A stretch of 64,000 nucleotides of DNA, taken from Apricaphanius iberus (Eukaryota; Chordata; Actinopteri; Cyprinodontiformes; Aphaniidae). Position 1 is the stretch's first letter; the number at the start of each line of letters is the position of its first letter. The notes beneath the pieces were generated by a model, which searched no databases, had not been told where the DNA came from, and saw only the letters and a program-made list of their open reading frames with translations. Positions 11,123 through 24,160 of the stretch are shown in pieces. Location of the stretch: contig JAPXFQ010002804.1 in the NCBI GenBank assembly GCA_028564705.1, forward strand, positions 1,984,001-2,048,000, in the 5' to 3' direction. Position numbers and translations under genes: made by a program.

Positions 11123-11764
11123 ATTCAGTTTACAAATCAAAAATTTAGGTTAGAGCTAAATATGACATGTTAAACTATTAATATGACATTTGTTAAAATA
11201 TTTTGTTGTTTTAGTTTGTTTAGTTTGAACATTTATTTTTATTAATTGGAGGGATAACCCCATGAGATGAATCATCGCGTTTTCGAGGCGATCCTCAGGA
11301 TCACGTCTATAGCACAACATTGTAGATTCGATAAAAAAAGTAATTTTAATAATAAAATAATAATACAACAAAACCTTAACTCAGATACAATCAATAAATA
11401 GCACAAATGCAACTATGACTTTAAAAAATGAGCCTCCATCTATTTTTTTTATGCCAGGCTAAACAAACCAAAAGCATTGCTAACTTCTGACTGTAACTTT
11501 ACAAATGGCATCCCATTACTTTTAAATTATTACTTATTTTATTAAGAGGGAATACAGCTATTAAAGCTAATCTGGACAGCACGATTTGAAATTATAATTG
11601 TGCTATTGTTGAATCATGAATTAACTTTTAATCACTACAAATTTTGGAAATCTGAGTTCAATTTTATTTCTGTCACTTAGGTCTAAACATTACAAGAGGA
11701 AAATCCCTTAAATAGAATCAAACAGCAAAAGGTAGGCTTAAATATGTCAAAAAGCATTGAGAAA
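11123..11764. other. Residual ATTTAG array, then unassigned AT-rich DNA
   Basis: 11124-11165 repeats the motifs of the array at 9925-10147. After it I see no gene or repeat that I can support. Confidence 0.4.
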
Positions 11765-13205
11765 AAAAAAAAGCATCACAGCTAAAGAAATTCGTGAACA
11801 GATTAAAAACAGTCATTTCTGAATACTTGGGACTCTAGCAAACCACAGTAAGCACCATTATTCACAGATGGAGAAACCATTGACTGGCTGTGAATCCTCT
11901 CATGAGTGGTAGACCAATCAAAATCACAGCAACAGTGCATCGACAATTCATCCAAGAGGTCGAAAACAGAGTTCAAGTTTATTCATGTTGCATGTAAGCA
12001 TAAAAAGGAGAAAAACAAAGACAATAAAAGAAACTAAATATTTTAATCATTAATTCTCCATTAAAAGCCAATTAGTACATATTTGCTGTAATATGACAGT
12101 TAAAACCATTGGGTGGTGTTGGGGCAGATTGTTCAACAGTTAAGGAGCAATGGCTACAAGACAGAAACTCATTAGTCTGTACATTCAGGCTTTGCCTTAG
12201 AGTTTACCAATGAACTTTAAAAAACATTCTTTTCCTCTGTCAATCTTAAGCAACACAAAAAGATTTTCACAAATTTCACAAAAAAAAGTGAAATATGCAT
12301 AATATATCCCCTATGGACAAATTGTTTGTTACTGTTTTCATCAGAGTACACCGGTAGACATCCTCATTGATTTACACGTTGTTATATTAAAGAGTTTCAT
12401 GGTCAAAAAAGAGTCTCCCAATCCCACATATTTCTTAGTATTCTATGCTAAATATGCTAGATTCAAAAGTAGCTTTGCACACCGGTAGGTTATTTTACAT
12501 TTGATTTAAATATCAACAGGGAAACTGAGCAGATTCTATCATGAGACTGTATCCCAGGATCATGATTGATTATCCACTCTAACTCAACCATAGACGTCAG
12601 CATATTTCATCAGCTGGAAACCGATTAAACATTATTACTGTCCTTTTTTCTTCTATTTGTGCAGCCTACAACACTGTACGTGTTAACCATGCTGAGATAG
12701 ATTTTTACTTAACCGTCATGTAGCGCAAACTGTCAGCTATTAACCACAGTAGTCAGTGGGGGTGATCAGTCTTTTTGTCCTCCTGCCAGAAGCTGGGGGG
12801 GCGGGAACTTGGGTACGTGACGCCACCTTTCAACGTGTCCATTAAACAGGCCAACACAACACACAAACTGAGACCACTCGTTAAAATGTCAGGCCTAAAA
12901 GCCATGAAATCTTTCTAAAAAATGTGGAAATGTCATTTGAAAAAGGAGATGACTTTTAAGAAAAAGTAGAAAAGAACCCAAAACAACACCTAAAGCAGTG
13001 CTGGTATCTCCTGCTTAATTCAAGGTTATTTTTTTCAGATTTAGCAATTTGGAAGGTGCACAGTAGCATGATGGTATGGAACTGCTTTGCCACTTCAGGG
13101 CTATGGACGACTTGTAGTAATTGATGGAACCAGGATTTTTTGCCTCTCTCCTTCTACAATAGAATCCTGAAGGATTTGTTCTGAACATCAATCCGTGACA
13201 GTATG
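11765..13205 (+). pseudogene. Tc1-like transposase fossil, split by ~1 kb of other DNA
   Basis: The plus strand at 11765-11960 keeps the layout of a Tc1-type N-terminal helix-turn-helix region: a GTLANHSKHHYSQ-like reading (decayed 'S-I-RW'), then 'ggagaaaccattgactg' and 'catcgacaattcatccaagaggtcg'. The expected continuation, 'agaacccaaaacaacacctaaagcagtgc', only appears at 12973-13003. A central domain piece follows at 13063-13110, reading SMMVWNCFATSG, which matches the 'VMVWGCFAASG' block before the second catalytic aspartate. Stops occur throughout. About 1 kb (11966-12960) of unidentified sequence therefore interrupts the gene. Confidence 0.5.
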
Positions 13206-13825
13206 GCTGAGTTATGCAGCAGGAAGTTTTTTATGACTTAAATAGGACTGAGATCCTGTAGCATGACATTAGAATTAAAAACTCTATTTTGGCTGATATA
13301 AAAAAATAATAAAAAAAGAAGACAAACAATTTCTATAATATGAGAACAGAACCAGGTTTGCAGCAGCGACTCAGAAAGCACCCATTAAGGTTGTGAAACG
13401 TAGACCAGCAGAAGCGGAGCCCGTGACTGAGATGAGGCCAGGAAGGAGATGAATGATAATGATGATCTTCTTAGATGTGAAAATGCTATTACACAGCTTT
13501 CCGAGCCTTTAATGGAGCAAAGCGCTACTATAATATTAAAAGCAGCAGGTGGTTAAACATTCAAAGTAAGAAAAAAAAAAGGAACCCAGGATGTAAGTCT
13601 CATGCGATATTGAAGTTAGTGTTTGACAGATTTCAGCTTTCAAAGGCAGATAATGCCACTAAAGAGAAACATAAGCTTTCTGTAACAATAACTAGATGAA
13701 GGGCTATATCCGTTTTAGTGTTATGGATCCCTGGTATTTTATTGTACTATTGTACTTGTGCAGAAACAAGTGGCCCTTCTTTGGCTATATATATTTTCTA
13801 ACTAGGGACGCTGATGTCTTTGTTA
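13206..13825. other. Intergenic stretch, no recognised feature
   Basis: I see no supported gene or repeat here. Confidence 0.45.
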
Positions 13826-13829
13826 CATC

Positions 13830-14010
13830 AAGCAGTCCACAAAATCCAGTTCCTAACAGAGCACTTTGCTCTCAGACTGCAGGTTTACTGGTGGTTGCTA
13901 GAGGTTTTAAAGTGAAATGGGAGGCAGATCTCTTAGTTATCAGGCTCCTCGCTGGTGGAACCAGCTTTAGTCCGTAAAGGCAGACACTCTGTCGACACCC
14001 TGTCAACTTT
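13830..14010 (+). pseudogene. L2-like LINE, C-terminal fragment
   Basis: The frame at 13840-13977 reads NRALCSQTAGLLVV, then a degraded 'KVKWEADLLVIRLLAGGTS'. L2-type ORF2 proteins end with 'RALRSQTAGLLVVPRV...YQAPLLWNQLP', and the nucleotide stretch 'gggaggcagatcttttagttatcaggctcct' is also present at 52610-52645 in the better L2 copy. It is short and decayed. Confidence 0.65.
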
Positions 14011-15860
14011 GCCCTACTACACCTTCTCCTACTGTTCTTTAATGTCCTCTGTTTTTGCTGCCGTTAACTTGAAGTTCTCTTAGGCTTTCTCCTCATAAAA
14101 GCCACACCTGGTCTGGCGTTCTGGTTATCCGTGACACCTTCTTGTCTTTCAGTGTTTAACCCTGATCATTTCTCAATATGCATACTTGTCTGGAAATGCC
14201 AATCATTTAATCACATCTTTGGTTAATGATAATTTATTTACTTCAGCTTGTAAACGTATTTCATCTCAAAGAGCAATGGGTTTTGATTGAAATGGAAAGC
14301 TTTTTACTAGAAGTGCAGCTCATTGAATACTCTAAAAGTGCATGGAAACAAACACAGTGGCCTGTTTTGTTGCTCTCTACGCCACATGGTGTGCAAAATT
14401 ACCAAAACACCATATTAGATAAACTGGCCTTGAAATTTAAAGCATATAGTGCCCAAAAGCTGCTTTGACTAATTACATAGATCACCATTCTGCTGTAATG
14501 ATCTGGGGCTGATGTTGAGCTGACCAATCAGAGGCATGACTCTCTGTTGCGTTCAATGGATAGTTAGAAATTTGAGCTCTACTGCGTCTGTTCTTGCGTA
14601 GCCCTTGCGTCGACCAATAATGCTGTTGTGTGTCACCATACTGAAACAGACGGAGAAGTGTATTCTATTTCTAGCATCGGCTCATCTTAAAACTGTGTAT
14701 CTTTGATATTGGTCAAAATAATGTATTTTTCTTATTTTATTATCCATTATAAATGGGAAATAATATCATTCCCTAATAAATCTGAACCTTTTGTTTTAAA
14801 CTCTGAACACTCTGAACAGAGCAATAAAGTCTGCTCTGTTCCAAATGCAGAAGTAAAAACTCTGTCCTTGTGTTCTCGGTGAGAACAAACTTTTAACTGT
14901 TCTTGTCAAGTACGCAGGAATATTCTTGGGCATCAAGAAAGAGCCCCTGGCTGTCACATACAGCAGCTACTGGCTGAGCTTTCTATGGACAGTTTAATTC
15001 TATAGACTAAAAACTGGAGTTTTTACAAAAAATATATAGATATATACCCACAACATAAATGCCCTTCATCATGCCATTTTCACCACACTGAGTTACATTA
15101 GCAGACTATTGGGAAATACCATCAAGCATGAATATAAAATTCTTGAAGAATTCAACCACAAGCTAATGTTGTCAAATTCTTTTCTCAAACCTGCTGTGGG
15201 GATTATGATACCTTTTGATCAGTTGAATGATGTCCAACATAAGCTTAGAAGTTGTTTCAATAAATTACGTAGTTATTGATTTGGTCTTTTGCTCCTATTT
15301 CTTTTTACTTTTTTTTTTTCATTTTAAAGGACTTCAAAGGTAGGTCCCAGAACAAAGTTGTGCTATCCTGTCGAATTTATTTTCATAGCAACATAAACCA
15401 ACACAAACCAATTTGACGACGAATATCAGTTAGAGTTTCGGCAAAGAAATTTGGTGGTACAGAGGTAATACTATGAGCCACTTTTATATTAGCAAAATAT
15501 AAAAGTAGCTTTTCACTTTCTGTAGGAAATACTCACTATGCACAACAGTGTTTGTGTTTCTCCCCTCCTCGTCTTTATCAGTTCTTTTCCTTCTCAGCTC
15601 TCCAGTGCTGCCCTTCTGTGTCCGTTCATGTTTTATCTGTTCGTCACCTTTCTTGTTAAAACATGTGCAATCAGTTTAAGTAAACTAGATCAATACTTTC
15701 AAGCATTTACTGTAATTACGAATGGAAAATGAATGTTAAAAAATAGCTTTTCCTTTTACACACTAATTGTCTTTGATAAAGCTGTATCTGTGTCTCAGAT
15801 CTCCTCTTTTTCTCCATTCTGTTTATCATAAATAAAACCATCATGGTTTTTCTCTAGGAA
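14011..15860. other. Intergenic stretch, no recognised feature
   Basis: I see no supported gene or repeat. 14510-14680 is locally richer in CpG and may be an old MITE, but I could not pair its ends. Confidence 0.45.
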
Positions 15861-15864
15861 AGCA

Positions 15865-16115
15865 CAATATATTGACAATAACATCAGTATTGGCCAATAT
15901 CAGTCATTTTTTATATATCAACATCTGTCTGATAAGTAAAACTGAGCCAATATAATAAAAAACTGCTATTTATTTACATCTTTTAAGAGATTTGTGTAAT
16001 ATTTTATTATTTTTGTATTGCATTATTGGCCATGTTGGCAATGATAATATCAACTAACACGAATATCAAATAAGGGTATGGTTGGAAATTTTTAGATTGG
16101 TGCATCCCCTACTTT
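15865..16115. mobile_element. Possible MITE with 'ggtgcatcccta' end
   Basis: The segment runs from 'cagtattggccaatatcagtc' to 'tagattggtgcatcccctac'. Sequences ending in 'attggtgcatccctac', with internal 'cgatat/atatcg'-like words, are common hAT-type MITEs in fish. I could not pair the left end confidently. Confidence 0.35.
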
Positions 16116-16248
16116 TCCTCCTTCGGTGATGTGCTGCATCAGCCTTTCTCTCCAGCTTTCCATGTGTTGACAAAGAAAATGACCAACCTTACAGATAAGT
16201 TACAAAATGCCAAGAAAGTTACCACTGTGATCCAAGGGATTCATCATC

Positions 16249-16395
16249 AGTGTTGGACATCTTACATTAAAAAAAGAAATTATTTATACTTGCAAATTAC
16301 TTTTTCCAAAAATTAATTGAGTTAGTAACTCAGTTACTACATAGTAAAAGACATTAGTTACTAAGCAAAGTAAGTGTTGCATTAATTTTGAGTTA
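16249..16395. mobile_element. Left end of a degenerate hAT-like element ('cagtgttgg' end)
   Basis: It begins 'cagtgttggacatcttac' and is rich in 'agttac/gtaact' words, like the widespread fish hAT MITEs starting 'cagtgttgggcaagttac'. A possible right end is at 27960-28125, finishing 'gattagtaactttcaacagctg'. If these belong together, the solo-LTR candidate and L1 copy B inserted inside it. No matching 8-bp duplication was found. Confidence 0.35.
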
Positions 16396-16403
16396 ATACG
16401 TGA

Positions 16404-16752
16404 TTGTTGGAGCTATTTTTTGTATTTTGTTTAATTTAGGCTTAAGTCATAGTTTCCTTTATTTCCTTTCTTGCTGAAGTTAATTTGCTTTATTTTGTAT
16501 TGATGCTTATTATTTGTTTATCATTACTGCTAATTTAGGTTAATTAGATTATTGTTTGTTGGTCACATGGTTATGAGGATTTACATAAATAGGGCAAGGA
16601 GGGTGGAGCTGCGGTGCTGCGAGGGGACATGGTTTTTTACCAGTGATAGAGAGGATGGAAAAGGTCTGTGCACTTGCTTACTGAGTAAATAAACCATCAT
16701 CAAACGCATTCCTTTGGCTTGGACATTACTTGATTTGAAGTCTCCACAACTG
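16404..16752 (+). mobile_element. Possible solo LTR
   Basis: The segment starts TGTTGGAG and ends CTCCACA, a near-inverted TG...CA pair. It holds a TATA-like 'acataaataggg' near 16583 and an AATAAA signal near 16687, in the right order for an LTR. No flanking duplication is visible, so the call is weak. Confidence 0.3.
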
Positions 16753-16927
16753 TGTTAAGCCTAACCCTTGACGCAGCCACAGTGGCCATTTGGAAGGTTC
16801 GATTATTCGTTTGTTTAAGTTTTATGGACAAATAGCCACTACAGTGATATTTTTATAACTGAATGGATAAAAACCCCCCATTATATTTTGTATTTTAGAA
16901 AATTTGGTATTTGAACTTGACCCAATA

Positions 16928-16941
16928 AGATAAGCTATATT

Positions 16942-16943
<2 letters not shown>
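16928..16943. repeat. Target-site duplication of L1 copy B (3' side)
   Basis: AGATAAGCTATATTCA directly adjoins the poly-T (tail) end of copy B. The identical 16 bases occur at 27251-27266 next to its 5' end. Confidence 0.95.
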
Positions 16944-16975
<32 letters not shown>

Positions 16976-16978
<3 letters not shown>

Positions 16979-19900
16979 GTGTCCTGTCTAGCAGTATGCT
17001 ACTCAGAATTGGTGTCTGAGTACCAAGTACAAGCCCAACAGTTTTACTTTCCCAAGCAGAGTATTACAGCTTCGCTGTAGTACGCCACTTGATGTATATG
17101 TATGAAAAATCTTTTATTAGTGATTACTGTGGGTTGAATTTCCTGACGTCATGGACATTAAACTGAGACAAGAGGGGAGAAAGGAAGAAGGTGAAGAAAA
17201 GAAACCGGACCAACAGAGGGGCGAATCGACGACACAAGACAGGGAGGCAAATAAAGAACACAAGAAAACATCCCAGTCCTCCACCTCTGCCGGACGGCAG
17301 AGAAACAGTAATACAAAACAAAAACAACAAACTGTACAGAACCAAACCAATAGTTCGGATCTGGTAGAATAAACAAAGAATTACACATTCACTACACACA
17401 AGCATTGATTAATGAACATAATACAAATGTTTCTGGTAAGCTCCTGTGAACAACTAACTAATGATGATAACCTCAGCTTAAGATATGTCCGTCCTCACCT
17501 ATGTCCCCACACCTATGTGTGTGCGAGCATGCAGGTCGGAATAAGGTTTCCCCATGCAAGTGATTGATAGCTGGTGTAAGGAACCGTCAATCCGTCCTAC
17601 AGGAATCGGCACAGACATGGAGGAGGCAAGAGATGTATGCATCCAGCGTCCCACAGAGTACAGAGTCCACAGGCGGATCAGCGCAGGGTCGATCACCCGC
17701 CAAGAGGGGAACAGATGGAAGCCCCAGGGGAGCACCCACCAGCCGCGATGCTGGGGCCCGAGAGATCGCAGTGACGAGCCCACGGGCTCCGCCGGTAACC
17801 GGCTACGCCAGGGCGGGCCCGGACCAGGAACCGGAGGCCACGGGGACCAGGGGCACCCCGCCCCCCAGCGGGGCCCCAACCAGGGACCAGCCGACAAGGG
17901 TCCCCCGCCGCCGCCGCAGGCAAGGAGGACCCGCAGCCAACCGACGGACAACACACGCCGCCGCCACCCCGGACCAGTACCCACCGCCAACAACCCGGCC
18001 CGCCTCCACACATCCACACGCCAGGGAGCCACAGCAAGAGCCACAGCGGATGTACGCCCTCCCCAGGCCGCGCCCAGCCGGCACCTGGACATCCAGATCT
18101 TCCAGCTCCAGGGTCCAGATCCCGCCCCACGTGGGGCGCCAAGATCAGGGGCCCAGCCAATGCCGGACAGCCCCACCAGGTGAACAGACCAGCCAGCTGA
18201 AGTCCTGGAACCGGCAGGAGGACTGGGCGCCAGGCACGGTCCCCACCGATCCACCGGACGGCACCAACCTATTCTACAACCCCGGCACCCCCATAAGAGG
18301 TGCCCCAGTCAATCCAAGGAGGACATCGGCCCGAAACAGCGGCCGCCCGACACACCGGACCACCCAGGACCCGCCCGACATGCACCAGGACCGAGCCGGG
18401 CCGCAACCGGGACCCCCAGCCCCATGCATCGAGAGTCATCATCAACCAGCGGGCAGGAGCAACCATCACCGACGGGGAGTGACGGGGAGGGAAGAAGATG
18501 CATCAGGCCAGAGAGCAGCCAAACACCCAACCTGACAGGTAGACATAGACAGACAGAGACACTCATACGTACCCTCCCTCTCATGTGTACACATTCTTAC
18601 AAATACAGGACATACGAAAAAAGGACGCTATACCCTCATTCATACCCCCCATACGTACACTATACTCCATACTCCCAGGCCCAGGGACAGACACCCCAGT
18701 AGAGAACCCTGCCCCTGCACCCAGGAGACAGACCCCTTTGCCCACCAGGACGGGGACAAGTAGACCGCCAAGGCCCCACACCGGCAAGAGCAGCCCACCA
18801 GCCCAGGACCCCGACCAGACGGCGTGATGTTCTATCCGGGCTCCGACCCCTGATGGTCCAACGAACAGGGGTGTGGAAAGACCCCCCAGCCTCTCTCCCC
18901 CAGCTCAATGTGGTGTTGTTGCGTGTTGTTCTAATGTGCACTTAAAACAGAGGGGGGGGACATGGGAATACTGCCGGGTACCCCCATCTCCCCCCCCGGG
19001 CCCTCAGTGTCTAGATGCGTTTAACCAGTGGGTGCCGGCACCACAGGCGAGGCCCCCTCAACGGGGGGGCCTCGCCTGTGGCGCCACACCGCCAGGTCCC
19101 TACATGTGCGTTCCCTGTAAATGTTGCAAGTGTAGTGTCTAAATTGCTCAATAAAATCGGGACCCAGGCCGCCACCGGGTAGCGAAGACGGAAGCTCCAT
19201 CCCGCACCCAGTGACGTGCCCACGTCCCAAGGCCTTGTGAATGGTAGAATGAAGGAGCAGGTGGACAGAGGCATGGGGATGGGGAGAAAATAACTGGGGT
19301 GACCATTGCCAACCCCAGGGAGCCAGCTCCCCTGCTGACTCCAATAGGCACCCCCGTTCGGCCCGATCCACCAGGGGTGGGAGGCCCCAGCACGTCCAGT
19401 CGGGGCCCACGGCAGCGGTACCGCCGAGCCCCATGGGGGCCCCGGCAATCCACCAGCCCCCATGCCAGGGGCATACCTAAATCCTCCCCAACATTCACAC
19501 TGCTAACAAAACACATGTCACTAGACACCCAGGTTGAGTTTAGCCCCCCCTCACCCTCAACGCCCCCCCCCCTCCCGTCCCAAGCGCACCCCGTTAAAAA
19601 GAGCGCCTGTGCTAGATGGTAAAAAGCCTCCCCGCCAATAAGAGACGCCCCAGGCACCGCCAGCGTCCGAGGACCCCCGGGCCGAGGCCGGAACCCGGCG
19701 CACCACCGACTCGGGTACCCCGGACATGCCGCGCCAGGCCCGTGAGCAGACCGAAGTCCCGGGCGGCCAATCCCCAGGCCGACATCCTCCAGCCTTGCTA
19801 CTACCGCCCGATGGCCGGGTGGCAACAGAACCCAGCACGTCCACCCACCAGCCCACACCCCACCAACTGGTCAGTCACCGTGGAGGCCGACCAACACCGG

Positions 19901-20481
19901 CCAGAGCCCCCCACCCCAGCACCCCCGCGAGGGCTAAGACCAAGACCCAGGAGCCATGTCCAGTGTCAATATAGCCGATCGGGCCCGGAGACGCCGGCCA
20001 CCCGCCACGGCCTCTCGCCGACGCCCGGACGCGGCAAGCGGCCACCGGGGAGCAAGCGACAGGAACCAGCCCGGGGAGATGGAAAGGGCAGCAGCGCCCG
20101 CCAACCACCGGCCGACCACAGCCCCCCCCCAGCCGGCACCGACGGCAGCGGCCCCCCCCGGCCAAGCCCCGCCAGGGCCCCAGCCGGGGGGCGCGCCGCC
20201 CCAGAACCCCGAGCCCCAGGCCCAGTCCAGACCCCCCCAGAGCAGCACAGCACCAGGCCAGTAACCCGTGTCCGCCAGCACGACCCCTCTAAGGCGCCGC
20301 ATGCAGCCACTAGGAGTCACCACACAAAGACCCCAAAGTCCCACCCCAGGCGAGGGTCTCGGCACCTATCGCCGAACCGCAAGCGGACCCACCCCCAAGG
20401 ACCTCCCCGCAGTCACCACCAACCCTTAAGCTCCACATCGGCAACCGTGTCCCACAGAACGGAATCAAGGGCCCGACCCCA
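16976..20481 (-). other. GC-rich ~3.5-kb 3' UTR of L1 copy B
   Basis: Composition changes abruptly at the ORF2 stop codon: the coding part is AT-rich, while this region is GC- and CpG-rich with long G runs on the sense strand (for example C runs on the plus strand at 20122-20130 and 20152-20159). It has long open frames on both strands, but these are rich in Pro, Arg, Gly and Trp, overlap in several frames at once and show no domain, so I treat them as by-products of composition. The terminal ~500 bp (16976-17500) is AT-richer again and contains an AATAAA and a conserved hairpin before the tail. Copies C and D share it. Confidence 0.85.
17065..17079 (-). promoter_or_regulatory. Conserved GCGAAGC hairpin near the L1 3' end (copy B)
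   Basis: In the sense direction TACAGC-GAA-GCTGTA is a perfect 6-bp stem with a GAA loop. The core GCGAAGC is known as an exceptionally stable mini-hairpin in DNA. It lies about 90 nt before the A tail and is unchanged in copies C and D, while bases beside it vary. A role in template recognition by the reverse transcriptase is inference. Confidence 0.6.
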
Positions 20482-23400
20482 CTAGGTGATGGAACTGATC
20501 AAGGGTGACCAGAAAGATTGATCAGATGTGGAGGCAGATGCCGTTTCTAGACCAATGTAATCCAGAAGGAGATCTCTATATTGATTAATATTCAGAGTAT
20601 TTTTATTTTTCCAGTTCAAGAGGATATTTTTCTTAGCGATGCATAAGGCGATGTAAAATAATTGCATAGACTTTGTATCCATGGTAACTTCATCTATATT
20701 TCCCAGCAAGCAAACTCTGGGAGCAGGTGTGATATTACATTTCAGACACTTTGATAGATCTTCACATATCTGGTACCAATATTTCTTAACAGGTGGGCAG
20801 AACCAAAGAGCATGAATATAATTGTCTGGTAGATTGCTTGTACATTGTAAACAGGTATCAGACGGCGTATAACCCATCTTGAACATCCGTTGCCCTGTAT
20901 AATGCACTCTATGAAGGATTTTATATTGTATTAATCGTAGATTAGGATTCTTAAGAAATTTGAAGGTTCTTAATGAAATTTGAGACCAGAGGTTTTGGTC
21001 TATTGAGATGGACAAGTCCATCTCCCATTTTGAAATAGGAAGGGCTATTGATTCATCTATTCTATTTAATGTTTTGTATATTTTAGATAGCAGTTTGGGA
21101 GGGTTAAGATTAAGGAAGTCTAAAACTTTTCCTGGAATTTGTAAATCAACTGTATTGAGCCTAAATTTATTTTTTATAATTGATTTAATTTGTTGGTATT
21201 CTAAGAATTTATTCTTGTTAATTCCGAATTGTGTAACCAATGTATTAAAGGGGATAAAGTCTGTTCCATCAAATATATGCTCCAGGTATTCAATTCCTTT
21301 ACAACTCCAGCCTGGAAAGTTAATCATGCATTTTTTTTGTAAGATATCCGGGTTATTCCAGATGGGTGTACGCCTGCATGGGACTAGTGAGGTCTTTGTC
21401 ATTTTAAGAAATTCCCACCAAGCTGTCAGAGAGGAGCTGATATTAATACTTTTAAAACATTCATTTTGTTTTATATTTGAGCTAACAAAAGGTAGATCTG
21501 AAAGTTTTATCTTATTGCATAGTGTCTGTTCAACATCTACCCAGCACTCATCGATATAACTGTGTTTTACCCATCTTGATGTGTATTGGAGTCTGTTGGC
21601 TAAGAAATAATGACGAAAGTTTGGTAGGTCTAGACCTCCTTTATCTTTGGACTTCTGTAGTGTTTTTAAGCTGATACGTGGGGGTTTATCTTTCCAAAGA
21701 AATTTAGAAACAGAAGAGTCCAGAGATCTAAACCAATCAGGTGATGGTTTGCTTGGGATCATTGAGAATAAATAATTGATTCTAGGCAAAACCATCATTT
21801 TTATTGTAGCTACCTCCCACTTTTTTTAAAAGTGGGACGTAGTTTAGCTTAGATAAGTCTGCCAGTCTTGGTGAGATATGGATACCTAGATATGTAATAT
21901 TTCCCGACCGGAGCTGTAAAGCAACAGGACTCTGGTAAGAACAGTTGATAGGAAGGACTGTAGATTTTAACCAATTTATGGAATAGTCTGAAACTCTTGA
22001 GTAAGATTTTATTAACTCAATTACCTGATACAAGGAAGTTTGTGAATGCTGTAGAAAAAGTAGTACATCATCTGCGTATAAACTGATTTTATGTTCTATT
22101 TTGTTGCATTGTATACCTTTAACATTATTATTTTGCCTGATTGCTGCTGCTAATGGTTCAATAAAAATAGCAAAGAGGGAGGGAGAAAGTGGACATCCCT
22201 GCCTGGTACCTCTCTGAAGAAAGAACCTTGATGATGTTTGATTATTGGTCCTAATACATGCTGTTGGTGAGCTGTATAATATTTTTAACCAGTTTACAAA
22301 AGAATTACTGAATCCGAATTTATTTAAGGCTGCAAATAAAAATTTCCAGTTAACTCTATCAAATGCTTTTTCTGCATCTAAAGATAATATATTGGTTTGG
22401 ACGTTTTTACAGTGGGAATAATCTATTAAATCTATTAATCTACGTGAATTTGTGGAAGAGAGCCTACCTTTTATAAAACCTGTTTGATCCGGGTGGATTA
22501 TTAGAGGTGTTATTTTCTCTATCCTTCTTGCAAGAGCTTTGCAAATTATTTTCAGATCCACATTGATAAGAGAAATCGGACGATAACTGGTAGGAGACAT
22601 AGGGTCTTTTCCTGGTTTTAATAGAAGATTGATGTAGGCAGAATTCATGTTTGGTGGTATTCGACCATTTTCCTTTGTTTCCTGTAACATTTTGTAAAAT
22701 GTTGGTGCCAGAATATTCCAGAATTCTTTATAGAACTCTGCTGGAAATCCATCTGGACCTGGAGCTTTATTATTAGGCATAGATTGGAGGGCCTCCTGGA
22801 GTTCAGACACTGTTAGCGGTGAATCCAGGGCCTTTGCTTGACTGTCTGAAAGTTTAGGAAGAGTTATTTTATCCAGAAATTGTACAATATCATTATTTGA
22901 AGGGTTTATCTCTGGTGTGTATAACGTCTCATAAAATTCTTTGAAAGTGTTGTTTATTTTTTCAGGGTCATATATTATATTCCCAGTTTTGTCTTTGATT
23001 GCAGATATAGTTGTTTTTTCTTTATTTATTTTTAACTGATTAGCTAAGAAGCTACCTGATTTATTACTATGTTCAAAGTTTTCTATTCTAAGTCTTTGGA
23101 TTAAGAACTGCGTCCTTTTATTAATAATTTCATTTAACTCTAATTTTGCTTTCCTTATTTTACTTAAGCTCTCTTTATCCAGGGAAGGTTCTAATGATTT
23201 AATAGTTTCTTCTAATTCCTGAACATGTTTATTTTCTGTTCTCTTTTTATTTGATGAGAATGAAATTATTTTACCTCTAATCACAGCTTTCCCTGCTTCC
23301 CATAGAGTGGATGGCGACATACCAGGGAGATCATTAAATTCCATGTATGAAGCCCATTCTTTTTCAATATATTTAATAAATTCTTTATCCTTAAGTAATG

Positions 23401-24160
23401 ATGTATTAAATCTCCAATTTTTATATTGAAGGGTTGCAATTTTATTTGCTAAATTTAAAGAAACAGGAGCGTGATCGCTGATCACTATAGGATGTATCTC
23501 AGTGTCTGAAATGTCATTCAACAGTGAGCTGCTGACTAACAAATAGTCCAATCTAGAATAAGAATGATGTACGTTTGAGTAAAAAGTGTATTTTCTGTCG
23601 TTGGGATGAAGCGATCGCCATGCATCGCAGAGTCCATAATCGCTCATGTACTGTTTAACTATATCTATGGATTGCCATCTGCGCTGAGTCCCTGCTGTAC
23701 TGAGCCTGTCTATTTCTTCATTTAGTCCAAAGTTGAAGTCTCCCCCAAGAACAAGTGAGCAATCCATGTGATTAGCCAGAACCGAGAAGAAAGTATGAAA
23801 GAATGAGGGGTCGTCAACATTTGGACCATATATACTAACTATACATAACTTTTGGTTATTTATAAATAGTTTTAATATTATAAATCTACCTTCTGGATCT
23901 GTAGCTGTGTCTATTACTTTAAAATTAGTATTTCTATTTATTAATATTGCTACTCCTCGTTGTCTAGAGTTATAGCATGAAGAAAATATATTAGGATACT
24001 CTGGTGTTTTTAAATCATTAGCTGTTGAACTTGATTTATGAGTCTCCTGTAGTAAGACGACATCTGCCTTCAGTCTTGTAAGATGGTTGAAAATCTTAAT
24101 GGTTTTATCTCTACAGCCAGCGCCGCGAATATTCCATGTTATAAATTTTACAGGATTCAT
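20482..24160 (-). pseudogene. L1-type ORF2 (endonuclease-reverse transcriptase), one frameshift
   Basis: ORF2 makes the enzyme that nicks target DNA and copies the element's RNA. The first 792 codons (24160-21782) hold an APE-type endonuclease: WNIRG at residue 9, the catalytic Glu in LLQETH at 39, GGDFN near 140, SRLDYLL and SDHAPV. The reverse transcriptase follows: KAPGPDG, SYRPISL, DAEKAFDRV, RGTRQGCPLSP and the catalytic YADD at 695-698. A net 47-bp deletion near 21812, compared with copies A and C, shifts the frame; the remaining 438 codons (21798-20482) carry the C-terminal CLQC...HALWFC Cys/His motif typical of L1-type proteins. Apart from this lesion the frame is open, so decay is recent. 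The ATG at 24160 begins directly before the first endonuclease motif. Confidence 0.95.

Noticed and set aside
17564..18535. A 323-codon plus-strand frame antisense to the L1 copy B 3' UTR, and the 289-codon frame at 19616-20485
   Set aside because: Antisense shadows of the GC-rich 3' UTR; low-complexity Pro/Arg/Gln composition and no independent support.
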